DNA from: Anastatus disparis
Lineage: Eukaryota > Arthropoda > Insecta > Hymenoptera > Eupelmidae
Direction of reading: 5' to 3'
Assembly (NCBI GenBank): GCA_017163975.1
Contig: JAFFSR010000221.1
Span: 6,138,001 to 6,202,000 of the forward strand
DNA: 64,000 nt
The notes beneath the pieces are model-generated. The model saw only the letters and a program-made list of their open reading frames with translations. It was not told the DNA's origin and made no database searches. The translations under genes were made by a program, and so were the position numbers. Of this stretch, positions 10,582 through 23,724 are shown one piece after another. The stretch's first letter is position 1, and each line of letters begins with the position of its first letter.

Positions 10582-13581
10582 AAATAGACTTTTAAATTTT
10601 GGAAACTAATTTCAGAAAACCAGCATATAAACTGTTAATTTAAGAATTTATAAATTAAAAAAATACGCAAAAAAATTATACTTGCTGGATATTTATTAGT
10701 GTGAAATATTTAAAAATCACATAATCTTATTAAATGATATTCTTGTTTTACCTATTCCTTTTAGAAAATTCTAATGTTTCATCTATTTTTGTTTGGGAAT
10801 TTAAAAAATATTTGTCAAAATTTAATCTTTTATAAATGCTGTTACTTACTGGTATTGTTTAAATATATATAAAGAAACACAAAATAGAAATTAAATGTTT
10901 TGAAATAAATAAAAAGAATTTTATTATTAAAGAAATCTTGGTCATTCAAATGAGAACATAATATACATCGAATAATTGATAAAATTTAGTTTTTTTTTTG
11001 ACATAAAAGTGCAAGTTTTTATGTAACTAATAAATAAAAAAAATATACTTTCTTCTTATTAATTTATATGAAAACATTCGTTGACATAAAAAAAGAATAT
11101 TTCTGCGAGAAATTAGGTATTCTGGAATATTTTAAAATACACTGATCTTGGTCAACTTTCGCATGGCAATTAATCCATTAAACCGGAGGCCTTGATAAAA
11201 TCAATATTGTTATGTTGAACATATCCAGTCAAGAGGATCGACTAGTTTTTAAGTAAAAAAATTATCAAGAAATCTGTTTCTATAAGTGGGTCCTGTAAAA
11301 CCTTAATAAGAATATTTATCAAAAGGACGTATCATTGGAAATTTCGCAACATAAAAATTTAAAGCTGTTTATTCTTTATAATACTGGTTTAGGGCATATA
11401 AAAAAATTTTATATTCATTAGTACTATAAAAATACAAAAACAAATATATTAAAATTCTTTCGACTTATGATGTTTTAGGCTTAATCTTAATGATACTCCT
11501 CGAATTTTATGTTTGAATTTCTTTATTTTCAGTATTTAGAGTCATTAAAAGTATAGTATAAATATTAAAACATTTAACGATAATCCAATTATGAATAAAT
11601 ATATTTTGAAGCAAAACTAAATTTTAATTCAAATCATTGAATCTTTAAAAATTTCCAACATAAAAAATTTATAACTCTTATTACTCCTTATCTCCTTATT
11701 ATGCTAAATACAGCAATTGTAAGGTAAAGTACTATTGTTTTTCCCTTAGTGGAGAAAATAACCGTTAAGAAAAGCCATTTAACTTGGTATATATATACGG
11801 AACAGACGGCGTAGCCCTATTAACCGTGCAAGATTAAAATTTGAATTGTTGCAGTTTGTAGAAAAGAGGTTATGACATTGTATCTTGAAGATACGCATTG
11901 TACACGTTATATGAATTGTAGTTGACATTTTACTTAGATTTGAATGACACTCGTTTTTTTAAATTCATTGTTAGTGTCAGTTTATGTCATCATGAACTCA
12001 TTAAACTTAAAAATGATATTCTTATTTACACAGTGTATAATGAATAAAAATTTTTTTGTATATGATGAAGTTGTTAAAAAAGTTTATAAATATAGGTCAT
12101 TTAGAAAAAAAAAATATTTTAACGCGTATAACTTTGTTGTTAAAAAAACTGATTTCTTCAAGATAAGGAATATTTAGAAAAACAAAAAAATTTTATTGTG
12201 CATAATTAAGGCATTAAAATTTTAATTTTTTATTATTTTTCTAAGAATCATCAAATAAATTTATAAATATATAATTTTGAATAATTAATGTTTATTTTGA
12301 TTCGTATAAATGATTGTAATTATACATTTAAATTTTTATTTTTGAACATTAATTATTAAAATATTATATCCCTTTATCAAACAACATAGCTCAAGGTGAG
12401 ACGCATTTAACATATTTAGTATTTTTAAAAGTGAATAGCTCACATTTGCACCCGAATATTCATTTTTATTTTTTGCTAAGTTTGCCACTTTTATATTTAA
12501 AAAAAAAAATTGACTTGATATATGAATATGAATAATCAACTGTTTATGACGTTGAATTTAAATATTCTGCAATTTAATTCTGTTCATTTATAATAAACAG
12601 TTATATTTTCAGTTTGAATTACAAAAAACCAAACTGTATTTTTGTTTCATTTTGTTTTATAATAAGTAAAACAAGTTATAGTTGATATCTCAACAATGGA
12701 AACAAAAATGCATTACATGAACACATGTAAGTATACAAAAGGCATTCTAACAATTATTCATGAAACTATAACACGTAAAATTTTATCGACAAGAAAATTA
12801 ATAAATTTTTTTCATCTTTTTTATTCAAAATATTTTATTTATTCATAGTACAATGATGCAACTACTTTTATTTAAGTCCGTACGCACTCAAACCTGTGCG
12901 TACCCACAAACTTACGTAATCCTAAAGAAAGTTATTTATATTGGTCTTACATTACTTCCTACATACGCGTGCTATATCTGTATTTGTGCACTAATAAGTC
13001 TGAAAATTTTTCCTTATTTTTTATTTTTGCACAGCCAATATCAATATACTTGCAAATTTGACAGATAAATGAGTTTCGTGATGCAATGCATTAATGCGTG
13101 ATATGTACTGTATAGCACAAGAATCGAAACTATTTTTATATTTTTATATATTTTTATAAATAAAAAATCTCGAATAAATAAACTTTCTATATGCTTTCTA
13201 CTTTAATTTAAATTTTTATGATGTTGCAGTATTTTTCGCTCGTAGAACTGAGGAATTCAAGATATTGCCTTTAAAAACCAATGATTACATAATCTTGGGA
13301 TACAAAATTTTATTACCTAAAGATGACCACTAAACGGAAATAAAAATGCAAAATTTTTCAAAATTTATGCAAAGGTTTATTTCGAATAACGGGATTACAA
13401 GGAAATCTGTGTCATCATACAGAAATGTATTTTTTAATTATTTGTCTAGTGGATTTAATTATTTCATATGTAGTAAAAATATATTTTTGGATGCAATGAC
13501 GTGAAATTCGATTGAAGTCCAAATTTTATAAAATAAAACTTACAATTTAATGTCAAGTAATTCAACTAATTTTTTTTTAGA
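10582..13581. other. AT-rich intergenic DNA, no gene seen
   Basis: Extremely AT-rich. Open frames near 11944-12177, 12336-12539 and 12853-13068 use AT-rich codons and match no family I know. Nothing else supported. Confidence 0.55.
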
Positions 13582-13770
13582 TTAACGTCGCTGTACATAT
13601 GCTATCATTGCGATGCTAATTAGCGACGGAGGTTTTTAGTGAGTATATGAACAAAGCACATGTAAAGTACAGTGGTGCTTGTATCAATCGACCGCCGAGA
13701 GCGGGATTCGAACTCGGTCCCCCGAGATTATGAATCCATCGCTCTACCGATTGAGCCACTGACAACCTCA
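13582..13770 (-). mobile_element. tRNA-derived SINE, copy 3
   Basis: Full-length minus-strand copy. The tRNA-like head spans about 13695-13770 with an intact B box (GATTCGAACTC on the + strand) and an A box reading TGGCTCAATCGG. The anticodon position reads CAT. An open frame on the minus strand here is only a translation of the tRNA-like head. Confidence 0.87.
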
Positions 13771-16700
13771 TTTTCACTAATTTAATTATTTGTATAACAA
13801 AAAATATTCGATTAAATTGTTTCATTTCACGTACACGCACGTATTAATCTCAATCTATGCTCGTAAAAATGCATTAAGTATGTAGAAATATCTCTGGATT
13901 TTAATGTACGCTTATTTTTTATAAACACATCTTTTTTGTTTAATAATGTTCCAAACTCGCTGAATTTAAATATTGGTAGATTAATAAAAATATCATAAGT
14001 ATCGATTCATTAATCCTGAAAAAATAACGAAAAACTTACAACATTCATACGAAATAAACATAAAATCTCTTTGTCTCTCCTTGATTCTCATGGACGCGAT
14101 GATTGACTGACCTACATATAATGCCTCTCCCAAATTGTAAGATTCCATCCTATTTCCTTAAATTAATTTTCAGATTGAAATTCATTTCAAAAACAATATG
14201 CCAGAGACGCTACATAGCGAAATCAATATAAAATCACGAAACACACTATTAAATTCACCGAAAACTCATGCAAATTGTAACTCGTCTTTTGAAGAAAAAA
14301 AAAAATGTACAGGCGGACATTGGCTTCGTAGGAGTTGGCCAAAAACGATCGGCAACCTCGTTTACATGCAAATGTTCGAATAACCTTAAAGGTGTTGTAC
14401 AAAATCCTTACTCTACGGCATCTTGTAGACAGGATTATGCTGCCAATATTATTCGATCAATTTTGAAATTTACTTCGTTTTTATTATCGATTGTGAATTA
14501 AATATTACAGAATCGATGTAAATTGGTAATATTGCTTTTAGATGTGTATACTATTTGTATTATTAAAAAACTATGCAAAATTTTAAAAAAAAGAAAATGT
14601 TTTTTTTTAATGTTTATTTGGTATGAGAAATGTGAATATTTATTTCACATAAAAATTCAAAAAATTATTTTTTTAATCACTTAAATTTAATAAATATTGC
14701 AATGTTTATTTACGTTTGCTATTTGTAATTTATAGCTACAGCTTTTAATATACAAAAGTTTATAAAAAACTGAAATAAAAATTATATGAAAAAAGTGAAA
14801 TACAGATATAGAAAACGTAATATGAAAAATAAAAATGTACATGAATAGATGAAAATACTATAAGTATCATACATCTAAAACTTGGGCTCCAAAAAGTCTA
14901 CGTAAGCTTGATTAATGTTATCTGCTTCCTTGACACATCAAACGTAGAAAATTTCATGAACCTACGGTCAACTTGAAAATCTCTCGTTTGCGTAATACCA
15001 GTGCATAATTAACACCGGCGACAGTCAGAGATAGTTTGTAAGCAGCGAAATCTGGGCGAAGTTAACTAAACCGCGAAAAAATCACATATCGCACATAAGT
15101 ACGGCACGAAGAAATTGCTTTAAATGAAAGTATAAACTGGCCGGTTGTTAAAATCCAACGAGAGTCCTGCCATATGTTGATTATGCGTATGGAGAGAGAG
15201 GCTTGGATATTTCATTTCTTGTTTTTCGTTTATTTTGTTTTTTGCTCATATTTTAAAGTAGTAATTATTTCAAGTCTTGATAACCTAATTTTGTAACGCT
15301 AATGATTTTTGTTGAAGAATTTGCAAACTGTGAAAAGAAATCGAATTAAAAGAATTGGATTAAAATAAAAAAAGTATTAATTTTTTTTATATTATTTCAG
15401 AATTGATAATTTACAAATAAAATTATATTATATGTACTGAATTTGTAAAAGAATTTCCTAAAGGAATATTCCATATAAACAGATTTCACTCTGAACATTT
15501 TAAATATTAATGAACGATAATTAAGATAACCTTATTAAAACAGTCTTATCAAGTCATGATTTTAATTATTTTTACAAAAAATATCAGTAGTCCATTGAAT
15601 TTTAATCAATTCTTTAAAATAGTGTTAATTCATCAATTTGTAAATGAGTATTTTATTTTCACCAAATTATAAGCTAAATTAATATTTGTCCCTTATAGGT
15701 CAAATCTTTAAATTTACATAATTATGTCCTCTTCTATTTGGTCGATGACCTCATGCATTCTTCCCTATAACTTATACTTCTCTTGGTATTGTTCATTAAA
15801 TTTTCTATCTTAAAATGCGGCTCCAGACACCTTAAATGGCATGCCGATATTTAATGTTTCACCCAAAAAAAACATGTTTCGTCTTGAATAATATTAATAT
15901 TTAATGAAGTATATATTTTAAAATCAATAAATTAACCTTTAATACAAAGCATTGATATCGGAATGTATCTCTACAAGAATGATTGCCAACGTTTAGCAAC
16001 GTTTAGCTTTAATTTGCTACAAAGTGCATTTTCTCATAATCAATTTACCATTATTTGATTATTATGTTATAATGCAAACATAAGGAACGAAAAGAAGTTA
16101 AAATATTTTCACATAATAATAAACATCAATCATTTGTTTGTGAATCATATTGTCCTATACTGTAACGTGTCTGTTTTTATTACTTCACGCAAACAGTGTT
16201 GAAACAGGAAAAAAATGTCATCTTTGTATAAGCATTATTTGCTGTTCATTGTACAAATACATAATATGGCATGTATTTCATTTCATCGCAATAAGTATCC
16301 ATAAAAATCAATCATTACGTCAATAAATATTGTGTTCTAAAAAATTTCGTTAATCAATCGTCACTATTAAATAATTTAGCTTTTTCAGCAAACCAGTCCT
16401 TTTTTATTAAGCAACATTTGAAGACCATTGGAGCGCTAACTACCAATCATCTTTAATAATAAATTGTGGTAAAACAACGAAAAAAAAAAGTGCAAAACAA
16501 AATTTTCCATGCTCGAAGAAACGGGCGCCGAAGGAAGGATTATATTCCCATTCACCGGCTCTATACACGCGTATGTCTATATGTGAGGCCACGAGGTGTA
16601 TGCATAGTGTGTTTGGTTGTAACTTTATTTTTGGTAGTGGGAGAAGCGTATATACATATACCCCTACCATTCAAGTTGGTAGTAACAAACACCTTGCTGT

Positions 16701-16839
16701 ATGGCCATTCTCTTTCTATTATATACACATAAACGCGAAGCCGAGAAAAGAGTTCTGCTTACTTAGTCATAGTCCATGCATTGATCACTTCGGTTCAAGC
16801 CCAAAAATACAACAGAAAAAAATAAATAACAATTAAAAA
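13771..16839. other. Upstream flank of the FAR gene
   Basis: AT-rich DNA up to about 14.9 kb, then a short less AT-rich block (about 14880-15190). A tandem CAACGTTTAG pair sits at about 15986-16006. The last 400 bases before the FAR start codon are again richer in GC. They contain two lengths of overlapping open frame (about 16440-16836) that resemble no protein. These bases most likely hold the promoter and 5' UTR of the gene. Confidence 0.45.
16720..16726 (+). promoter_or_regulatory. Possible TATA box of the FAR gene
   Basis: TATATAC lies about 114 bases before the start codon. This would place a transcription start near 16750 and give a 5' UTR of about 90 nt. There is no clear initiator motif, and TATA-like strings are common in this AT-rich DNA. 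Confidence 0.2.
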
Positions 16840-17027
16840 ATGGGAATACGCGAGTGGTACGGTGAACGTGAGGTTCTTCTTACAGGTGTTACTAGTGAAC
16901 TTGGCCAAAATTTGTTAGAAAAATTGTTACGCTCATTTCCAAATATCAAAGTACATACAGTATTAAGAACGCGAGATGGTATGCCAAAACAAGACCGTGT
17001 CAAAAAGAAGATTTTTGGATCACCCGG
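16840..17027 (+). CDS. FAR exon 1 (residues 1-63): start and cofactor-binding motif
   Basis: The start is ATG in the context AAAAAATGGG, with an in-frame TAA at 16834-16836 that blocks any upstream extension within this exon. It encodes the opening beta-alpha unit of the Rossmann fold: VLLTGVTSELG (residues 12-22), then LLEKLLRSFP, VLRTRDG and RVKKKIFGSPG. Canonical FARs have TGxxGxxG, so Ser19 replaces the middle glycine. The exon ends CCC GG with donor GTACGA, two bases into a codon. Confidence 0.85.
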
Positions 17028-20000
17028 GTACGATGCTTATTATTCACTATAATAGCATTGTTTTTTATTTTGCTTTCTTCTTTTTATGTATTTTTTCGTT
17101 TTGTTTGTGCAAATCGTGAAATTTCAAGTGATTCCGATGAAGTAAGTTTTGATTTCGAATGTGCGCCAAAAGTGCGGCCGTTTATTTTGCTGAGCTTAGC
17201 ACTGTGAAACTTGAGGTTTCGCATCGTTGAGCACGAATTGCACGGACAGTGCCTCGTGTTTTCATAATAAAATTACTAGTTTAATCAAGGGAATAAAAAA
17301 AAACAATTTCTACTTCATCGTGTTAATTTAACTTTTTAGTCGGCTTATTTCACTAATAGCATTATCGATTAAATGATCATATTTTTGTTTTGGTATGCAA
17401 TAAAATGAAAATACATGCAGAGTTAATGAATCAAAGCAAATATATGTAATGGGATTAATTAAATTGATATAAACAGTAGGATTATTTGTGATTTTTAATA
17501 ATTTTATCAGAATAATATATATTTTGTTTTTACCATATCATACTTTATGTAACATTTTTTAATGATGATACATGATTGATAACGATTTAATATAAATTTT
17601 ATTTCAGGTTCTGAAATTTAGTTATTAACTTTTTGAGAAAAAATTATATTCTTTTTATTGCATATCTCTACTATATATCATACGAAATATATTTTAATAA
17701 CGTTATTTACTCTTGATTTATGTACATATTTCAAATGATTATTATATTATTTTAATTACATTTCAAATTTATATGCAACAAGGGAAAATCATATATTTGT
17801 AACTGTAATTATTTTATACTAAATTAAATAAATATTGTAAAGAAATAAATGATTTTCGTAAATTTGATTTATTATTAATATTCGTAATGAAATTTTTGTT
17901 TTTTTGAAATGAAAGACTCGATTTCGTGTTTTCTTATTTCTAAATCAGTGTATAATATTGACATTCCTCCGTGTTTGTATAGCTATAATAAATTACGAAT
18001 GCATATGATTTTTTAAAAATACGTGTAAGCAAATAGAAAATCTTATTTACTAATCGATTATTTATCACGTTTTGTATGCAAGACTAACAAAAAACGTAAT
18101 GTAGTTATTATACAATTCGAATTACGAAACTCTACTTTCGGTGTATTATACTGTTTTCAATTCTATTTATTTATCGGTAATTTTTAAAAAAAGCAAACAA
18201 AAAATGTTTCTTGTTTAATTCAATCACATTTATTTTCTCCATTGATTAATTATTTACTTCTCACCGCAATAAACGGGCAAATTTGCCATTTTGATATACA
18301 AACACATAAAAGAGTACAAATTGACATATTATTTAACGTGATGTAAGCCAACATCACGGATAACAGATTACAAGCGCCGGGAGCACGAATTTTTCATAAG
18401 AATTTAGATTTATGAGAAGATTGAAATTCCAAATTTGAAAAAAATGAAAGTCATCGTGTTTTGATGACCCTATTTGTATTAGATAATACTTTGTTTTGAT
18501 GAAAAGTCAGTCTTTCTCTGAACTTCTTTATTCCATGAATATTGTGATGTTCACTTCAAATAGAATCATAAAGTTAAAAAATAATTTTTTGAAATTATCA
18601 AAATTATTAAGCTAATCATCAATAATTTTGTAGAATATATATAAAACAACAATAGAGATACATGAAATGACAATTTAAAATTTTATTTAGAAAATATTTT
18701 CAATGGTTTAAGTAATTTTTACTATAAGCAAATATTTATTTAAGAAAAAATATTATTACAAATTTAATTAAAATATCAAATTCCGTATTACGCAAAAGTA
18801 ATTCGCTATTATACTAAAATTTATAAGAATACGATAAATCAGAGTATGATAAAATAAAAAGTTGCAACCGCACATTACAAAATGAACAGTAAAATGCTCG
18901 TTATAATTTATTGCTACTGTGTTTCCACACCACTTAAAAATGCACAAAAACTATTTAACCGCTTTCTCTTCTAACGATCAAAAATAAAAAAATAAAGAGA
19001 ATCATTCTATATAACATCAACATCAAAATACTATTTTTTCATATTAATTGTTCTTTTTCTAGATTTGAAAGACTACGCATCGAGAGGCCAGATGCGGTTA
19101 AAAGGGTCGAGTGTTATGAGGGTAATCTCACCTACGAAGATTTGGGCATGAAAACGAATGATAAACAAGCAGTGTTAAACGTAAGCGTGGTTTTTCATGC
19201 TGGTGGATCATACGAATGTTTGCTAGAATTCTGCAGGAAGTTACCCAACTTGAAGGCAGTTGTTGTTGCCACGGATATATTCAGGTTAAATATGACTTTT
19301 GAATTTGCTACTATTTTACTTTGGCCTGGGTTTTTTTTTTTTTCTTTTCGTTTTTACAACTGCTCTATATGCAGTTTTGTTGAATAAATAAATTTACCCT
19401 CATAAATGGAATGAAATCAAAACACAAATAAAACTGACGTTGTTGTATAATTAATTTTTTGAAAATCGATAATTGGGTTCTATTTTTACGAAAGTCAATA
19501 TATTAATTAAATTTTCAATGTCTCATAAACGAAAACAAATGAAAAATCATAATTAATTCAAATTGTTTTTAATAATAGATTTTTAATTGTGATTTTTTTT
19601 GTCGTACGTTCAAAGAAATGATAATTGACATATTCTCTTTGTATTACGCAAGTAATTGTCATCGAGCGTATGCACAAAGAAACTTGTTTTCTTTTGGCTA
19701 ATATTTGTTCGCATCTTAGTAGCATTGTAATCGTTTTAGTATATTTATATAAATATTTTCTGAAAATTTAATCTTATTTACGATATTTCTGTCGTTTACT
19801 AAAACTTAAATTGAATATTAATTTTTAGAAATTTTCTTATTTATTAATATTCTATGGAAATAGGATTAATAATAGTAATGAAACAGGTATTAAAACGGAA
19901 TATCTTAGTCACTATTAGTAGATCGTAAAAGTCATTTAAATGTTGATGTACCGCTGCATTGAGTGAAATAAATAATGCATAGCAATATGAAATTTAGAAA

Positions 20001-23000
20001 TCCAAAATGAATATAAAAATAACTGTCGATATATATTATTATTTAGCTTCTTCAAATTTTAATGTTAACCATCAAAATTAATAATTTAAATATTTAATTT
20101 GAATTTTCGTTTATGAATATATTTTTAATAAATCAATTGTTTAAAATAAAAAATATTTAATAAATACATACTTTATTTTATAAAATACTATAATCATATG
20201 TAAAAGTATATGATATAATATACTAAATGTAAACGAATAATTATACAATACTGCAATTTTATATCACGAGAAATGAATAATTATATTGTTGACACTGCGT
20301 GGGTAAAACTGCAGTTTATAGAATTTTTAACAATTCTGTCAAAAATTCTACAATAGATTATAAATGGTTCTTCTATTAGTTAAATTTTATTTAAATTCTA
20401 ATGAAATGATGCATGTAAAATTGAAAATATGACTTCATTAATGAGATATTTGAAAACTTAATTGACATCAAGCCACTTTACAAGATTTTAAATTAGTTAC
20501 TTTACATACTCCATCGTAAACTTATATATTCCCCCACACACTCGTACCCATAATTCACACGCATAGACATTTCCTGAAGTAAGCGCATTTTTATTCTTAA
20601 TTACTCAAAACATATACTTTCTGTATGATGTTAATATGAAAAAAATTTTTTGCTAAAACTTTCGTTTACAAGGAAATGAAATAATATTCTGCTATTACAA
20701 TTCGATAAAAGTATCATCCTTGTTATAAAATTATAATAATCTTCAATGCTAAATATTTAAAATATTCCATGATTTCATTTTAATAAAAGGATTCCATTCA
20801 AATTTCTATAATTTTTCTTATTATGTATCAAAATGGATTTTCAGGGCATTTATGCCTTGCCTTCATGATCAATTCTTATTTCATCAATGAGATGAATAGA
20901 ATTACTCTTACATATTTTTATCATTTGCGAAAAAAGTCAGCAAACTAAAACGCTATTTTTTAAAGTAATAAAAAATTAGTTTAGATTTTTCAATGCATTT
21001 CTTCATAATAAATTTTTTTTAAAGATTTTAAAAATACAGATTAAGTTAAAAAAAATTTATTATAAATCGAATAGCTAAAAATATTTTAATCAAAAGTCTT
21101 CTCTTCTATTAAATTTTACGATGGTATTAATAATAGCCGTAATGTTTTTCGATGAAAGTTTTAAAATAAGTATTTATAGGATGAAAAAGACCGCGCAGAA
21201 AATATTAAATATGCAGATGTGAAAATTAATAATTTAAATACATGAAATGTACGAATATTTTATTTATAATTTTTCTTTAGCAGCAATAACATTTTTTTTA
21301 AGTGATTATAAATAATTTTAATATATACTGTATAATATTATTATATGACATAAAATACGCTTAGTTACTTTGTTATTCTTCAGTTTAAACACTTTCAATA
21401 CATGTAATTTTAAATCTTACTCAACCGTAGAATTCTTGAAAATAAAGTTGCTATAGACTAACTGAAATTTGTACAACATATTTAATTTTTTAATATCAGA
21501 AAGTCAATTTTAAAATGTTATAGATATTTCAAATTATATTGAATGATTCAATAAAAATACTATTTTCGTTTATGTACACTAAAAGTTCAATTATTTTTAT
21601 TTGGTTTTTTTCCGTGCAATACATCTAAGATTTTCAACACGTCCAAGTATTATTATTACAGTACATATATATAATTATATAAATATTTCATGTCGTACCT
21701 CTATTAACTTAGTTCATTGGATTTTTATAATTTGATATATTTTTTCAATGAGCCAATAGATAGATCAAAACATAATTATTATTTTTCAATTATTTTATTA
21801 CCTTGACATTCTTATTGAGTTTTATTAGTTCTCAATGTAGTTTGTGCAGGCTTGAGATTTGTGAATTCAGAAACTAGAAATAATAAATTGAATAATTTTC
21901 AGGAAATTTATATATATTTTTGTTACATTTATTAAATATTTTACAAATTTGAAAATCAAATTAAAAAAAATTAAAATAACAATATATCGATTGACCAAAA
22001 GTAACCGAATCGAAATTATATATTTATTAGTTGGACAGAGGATCAATTTGCCGAATTACTAAGAGACGACGAGCATGTGCCAGCGGATCTACCTGCAGGT
22101 CTCGTAAGATTACCAGCATTAGCCCCGGCTGTTCGTGAGCCCATGCCTGGTTACGTTCAATTGTTCAAAGCACCGAGCGCTATTATGTGCGGCGCTGGTC
22201 ACGTGCTAGGCCGGCCTGATTTGCCATCTCAAATTATTCCTATGGACATTGCGGTTAACACGTTCATCGCTGCTGCTTGGGACCTTGCTAGGAGGTTGGT
22301 GTATACGTCCTTAAATGCTAATTATTTATTTTATTAATTATAATAATGGATTCTCAAAAAGTATTTTAATGTTTTATAATTAATCAAAATATAGATTTAA
22401 TTAAAATTTTTAAGTGACAATTATAATCCTGTAACCATTTATAAATAATCTTAAATTATTATTTTCCTTAAACGTAAATCTATTTTATTCATCTTAAAAT
22501 CGTTTATCATTCTTTAACTTTATAAATAATAAATAACAGTTTATTTCTGCAACAATTTGCTTATTGAAATGTAAATTGATTCATACAGGTATGGTAAAGC
22601 ATAAAATACATTTATTATTGAGTTTCCATTGAAACGTTATGAACTGCATTAAAAATTATAAACTACATCTGGTTGAAAAAAAAAACAAGTTTGCCGAATA
22701 AAAAAGTGCAAGTCAATTTATCAAAATATGCTCATACTTTTATAATTTGATAATTTAAATCTGCTATAAATATAAATGAAATGCGCTTCATCCATATTAA
22801 AAGTGCGCTTTATTATTACTTGCTGCAAAAGATTTCAAGGTGAATCCTTGTAACTGAAGTATCTTAAAATATATCGTGCCACCGCCAGCGAAGGTAAAAT
22901 ATGAACAAGAGTCGTGGCTTAAGGTTGCACCTTTTAATCGGCGTATTTATGGATTCAAGTTCAATCGTTTAAAAAATAATTCAGTTAAAATTATTGTTAA

Positions 23001-23690
23001 ATATTTCATCAACAATTAATTTGTTTAGTCGAATCTAACATAAAAACCAATTTCATTTTTCTGTTATATGGAAAACAGTAATGCTTTTACCAAGCGATCA
23101 TTTTATAAGCTTTTTTCAAAACAAACAAGTGCTAATTAGTTAAATAGCAATATAACTATTGAAAGCAATATAACTATTAAAAACATTTGATAAAAAAATT
23201 ATCACATCTTGTTGACAAAGAGTTGATTGGATCGAATTAACTCGCTCGAGTGTACAGCGATATTTCCTCCTTAAAATATAAAAAACAGTGATACTTGGAA
23301 TTAATTATCGTCATTCATTCCTATGTTTTTTATTGAATCTCTTGCGTCAAAAAAAGATCATCAAACTCGCGTCAATCATTGTCACTCCAAATGACTATGG
23401 GCAGGCGTATATTTAAAAAAAAAAGTGTATTCTAAGTATCATTTACAATACGATAAGTTGTTTCAGCTTCGTTAAATAGCTAATATTGAATTATCGAACA
23501 ATAACAATATGAATTGTATGTGTACAAAAGAGGACATTGTACCGTTTGTGCGAAAGGAGCGACGGTCATCACGAAGCGTAGAGCCAAAAGTATATATACT
23601 TGCACAATCCAAATTGTGAAGGTGCAGAGAAAGGCCGAGGAAAGGGAGAGAAGAAAAAAGCGAGATAAAAAGAATGATTGCTTATGTAAG

Positions 23691-23724
<34 letters not shown>

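Noticed and set aside
13616..13840. Minus-strand open frame with SVAQSVERWIHNLG
   Set aside because: It is a translation of the tRNA-like head of a SINE; this kind of frame is a common false gene.
22295..22337. Extension of FAR exon 3 into the intron, or use of the GTGTAT donor
   Set aside because: Reading through hits a stop soon after, and the later donor would put exon 4 out of frame.
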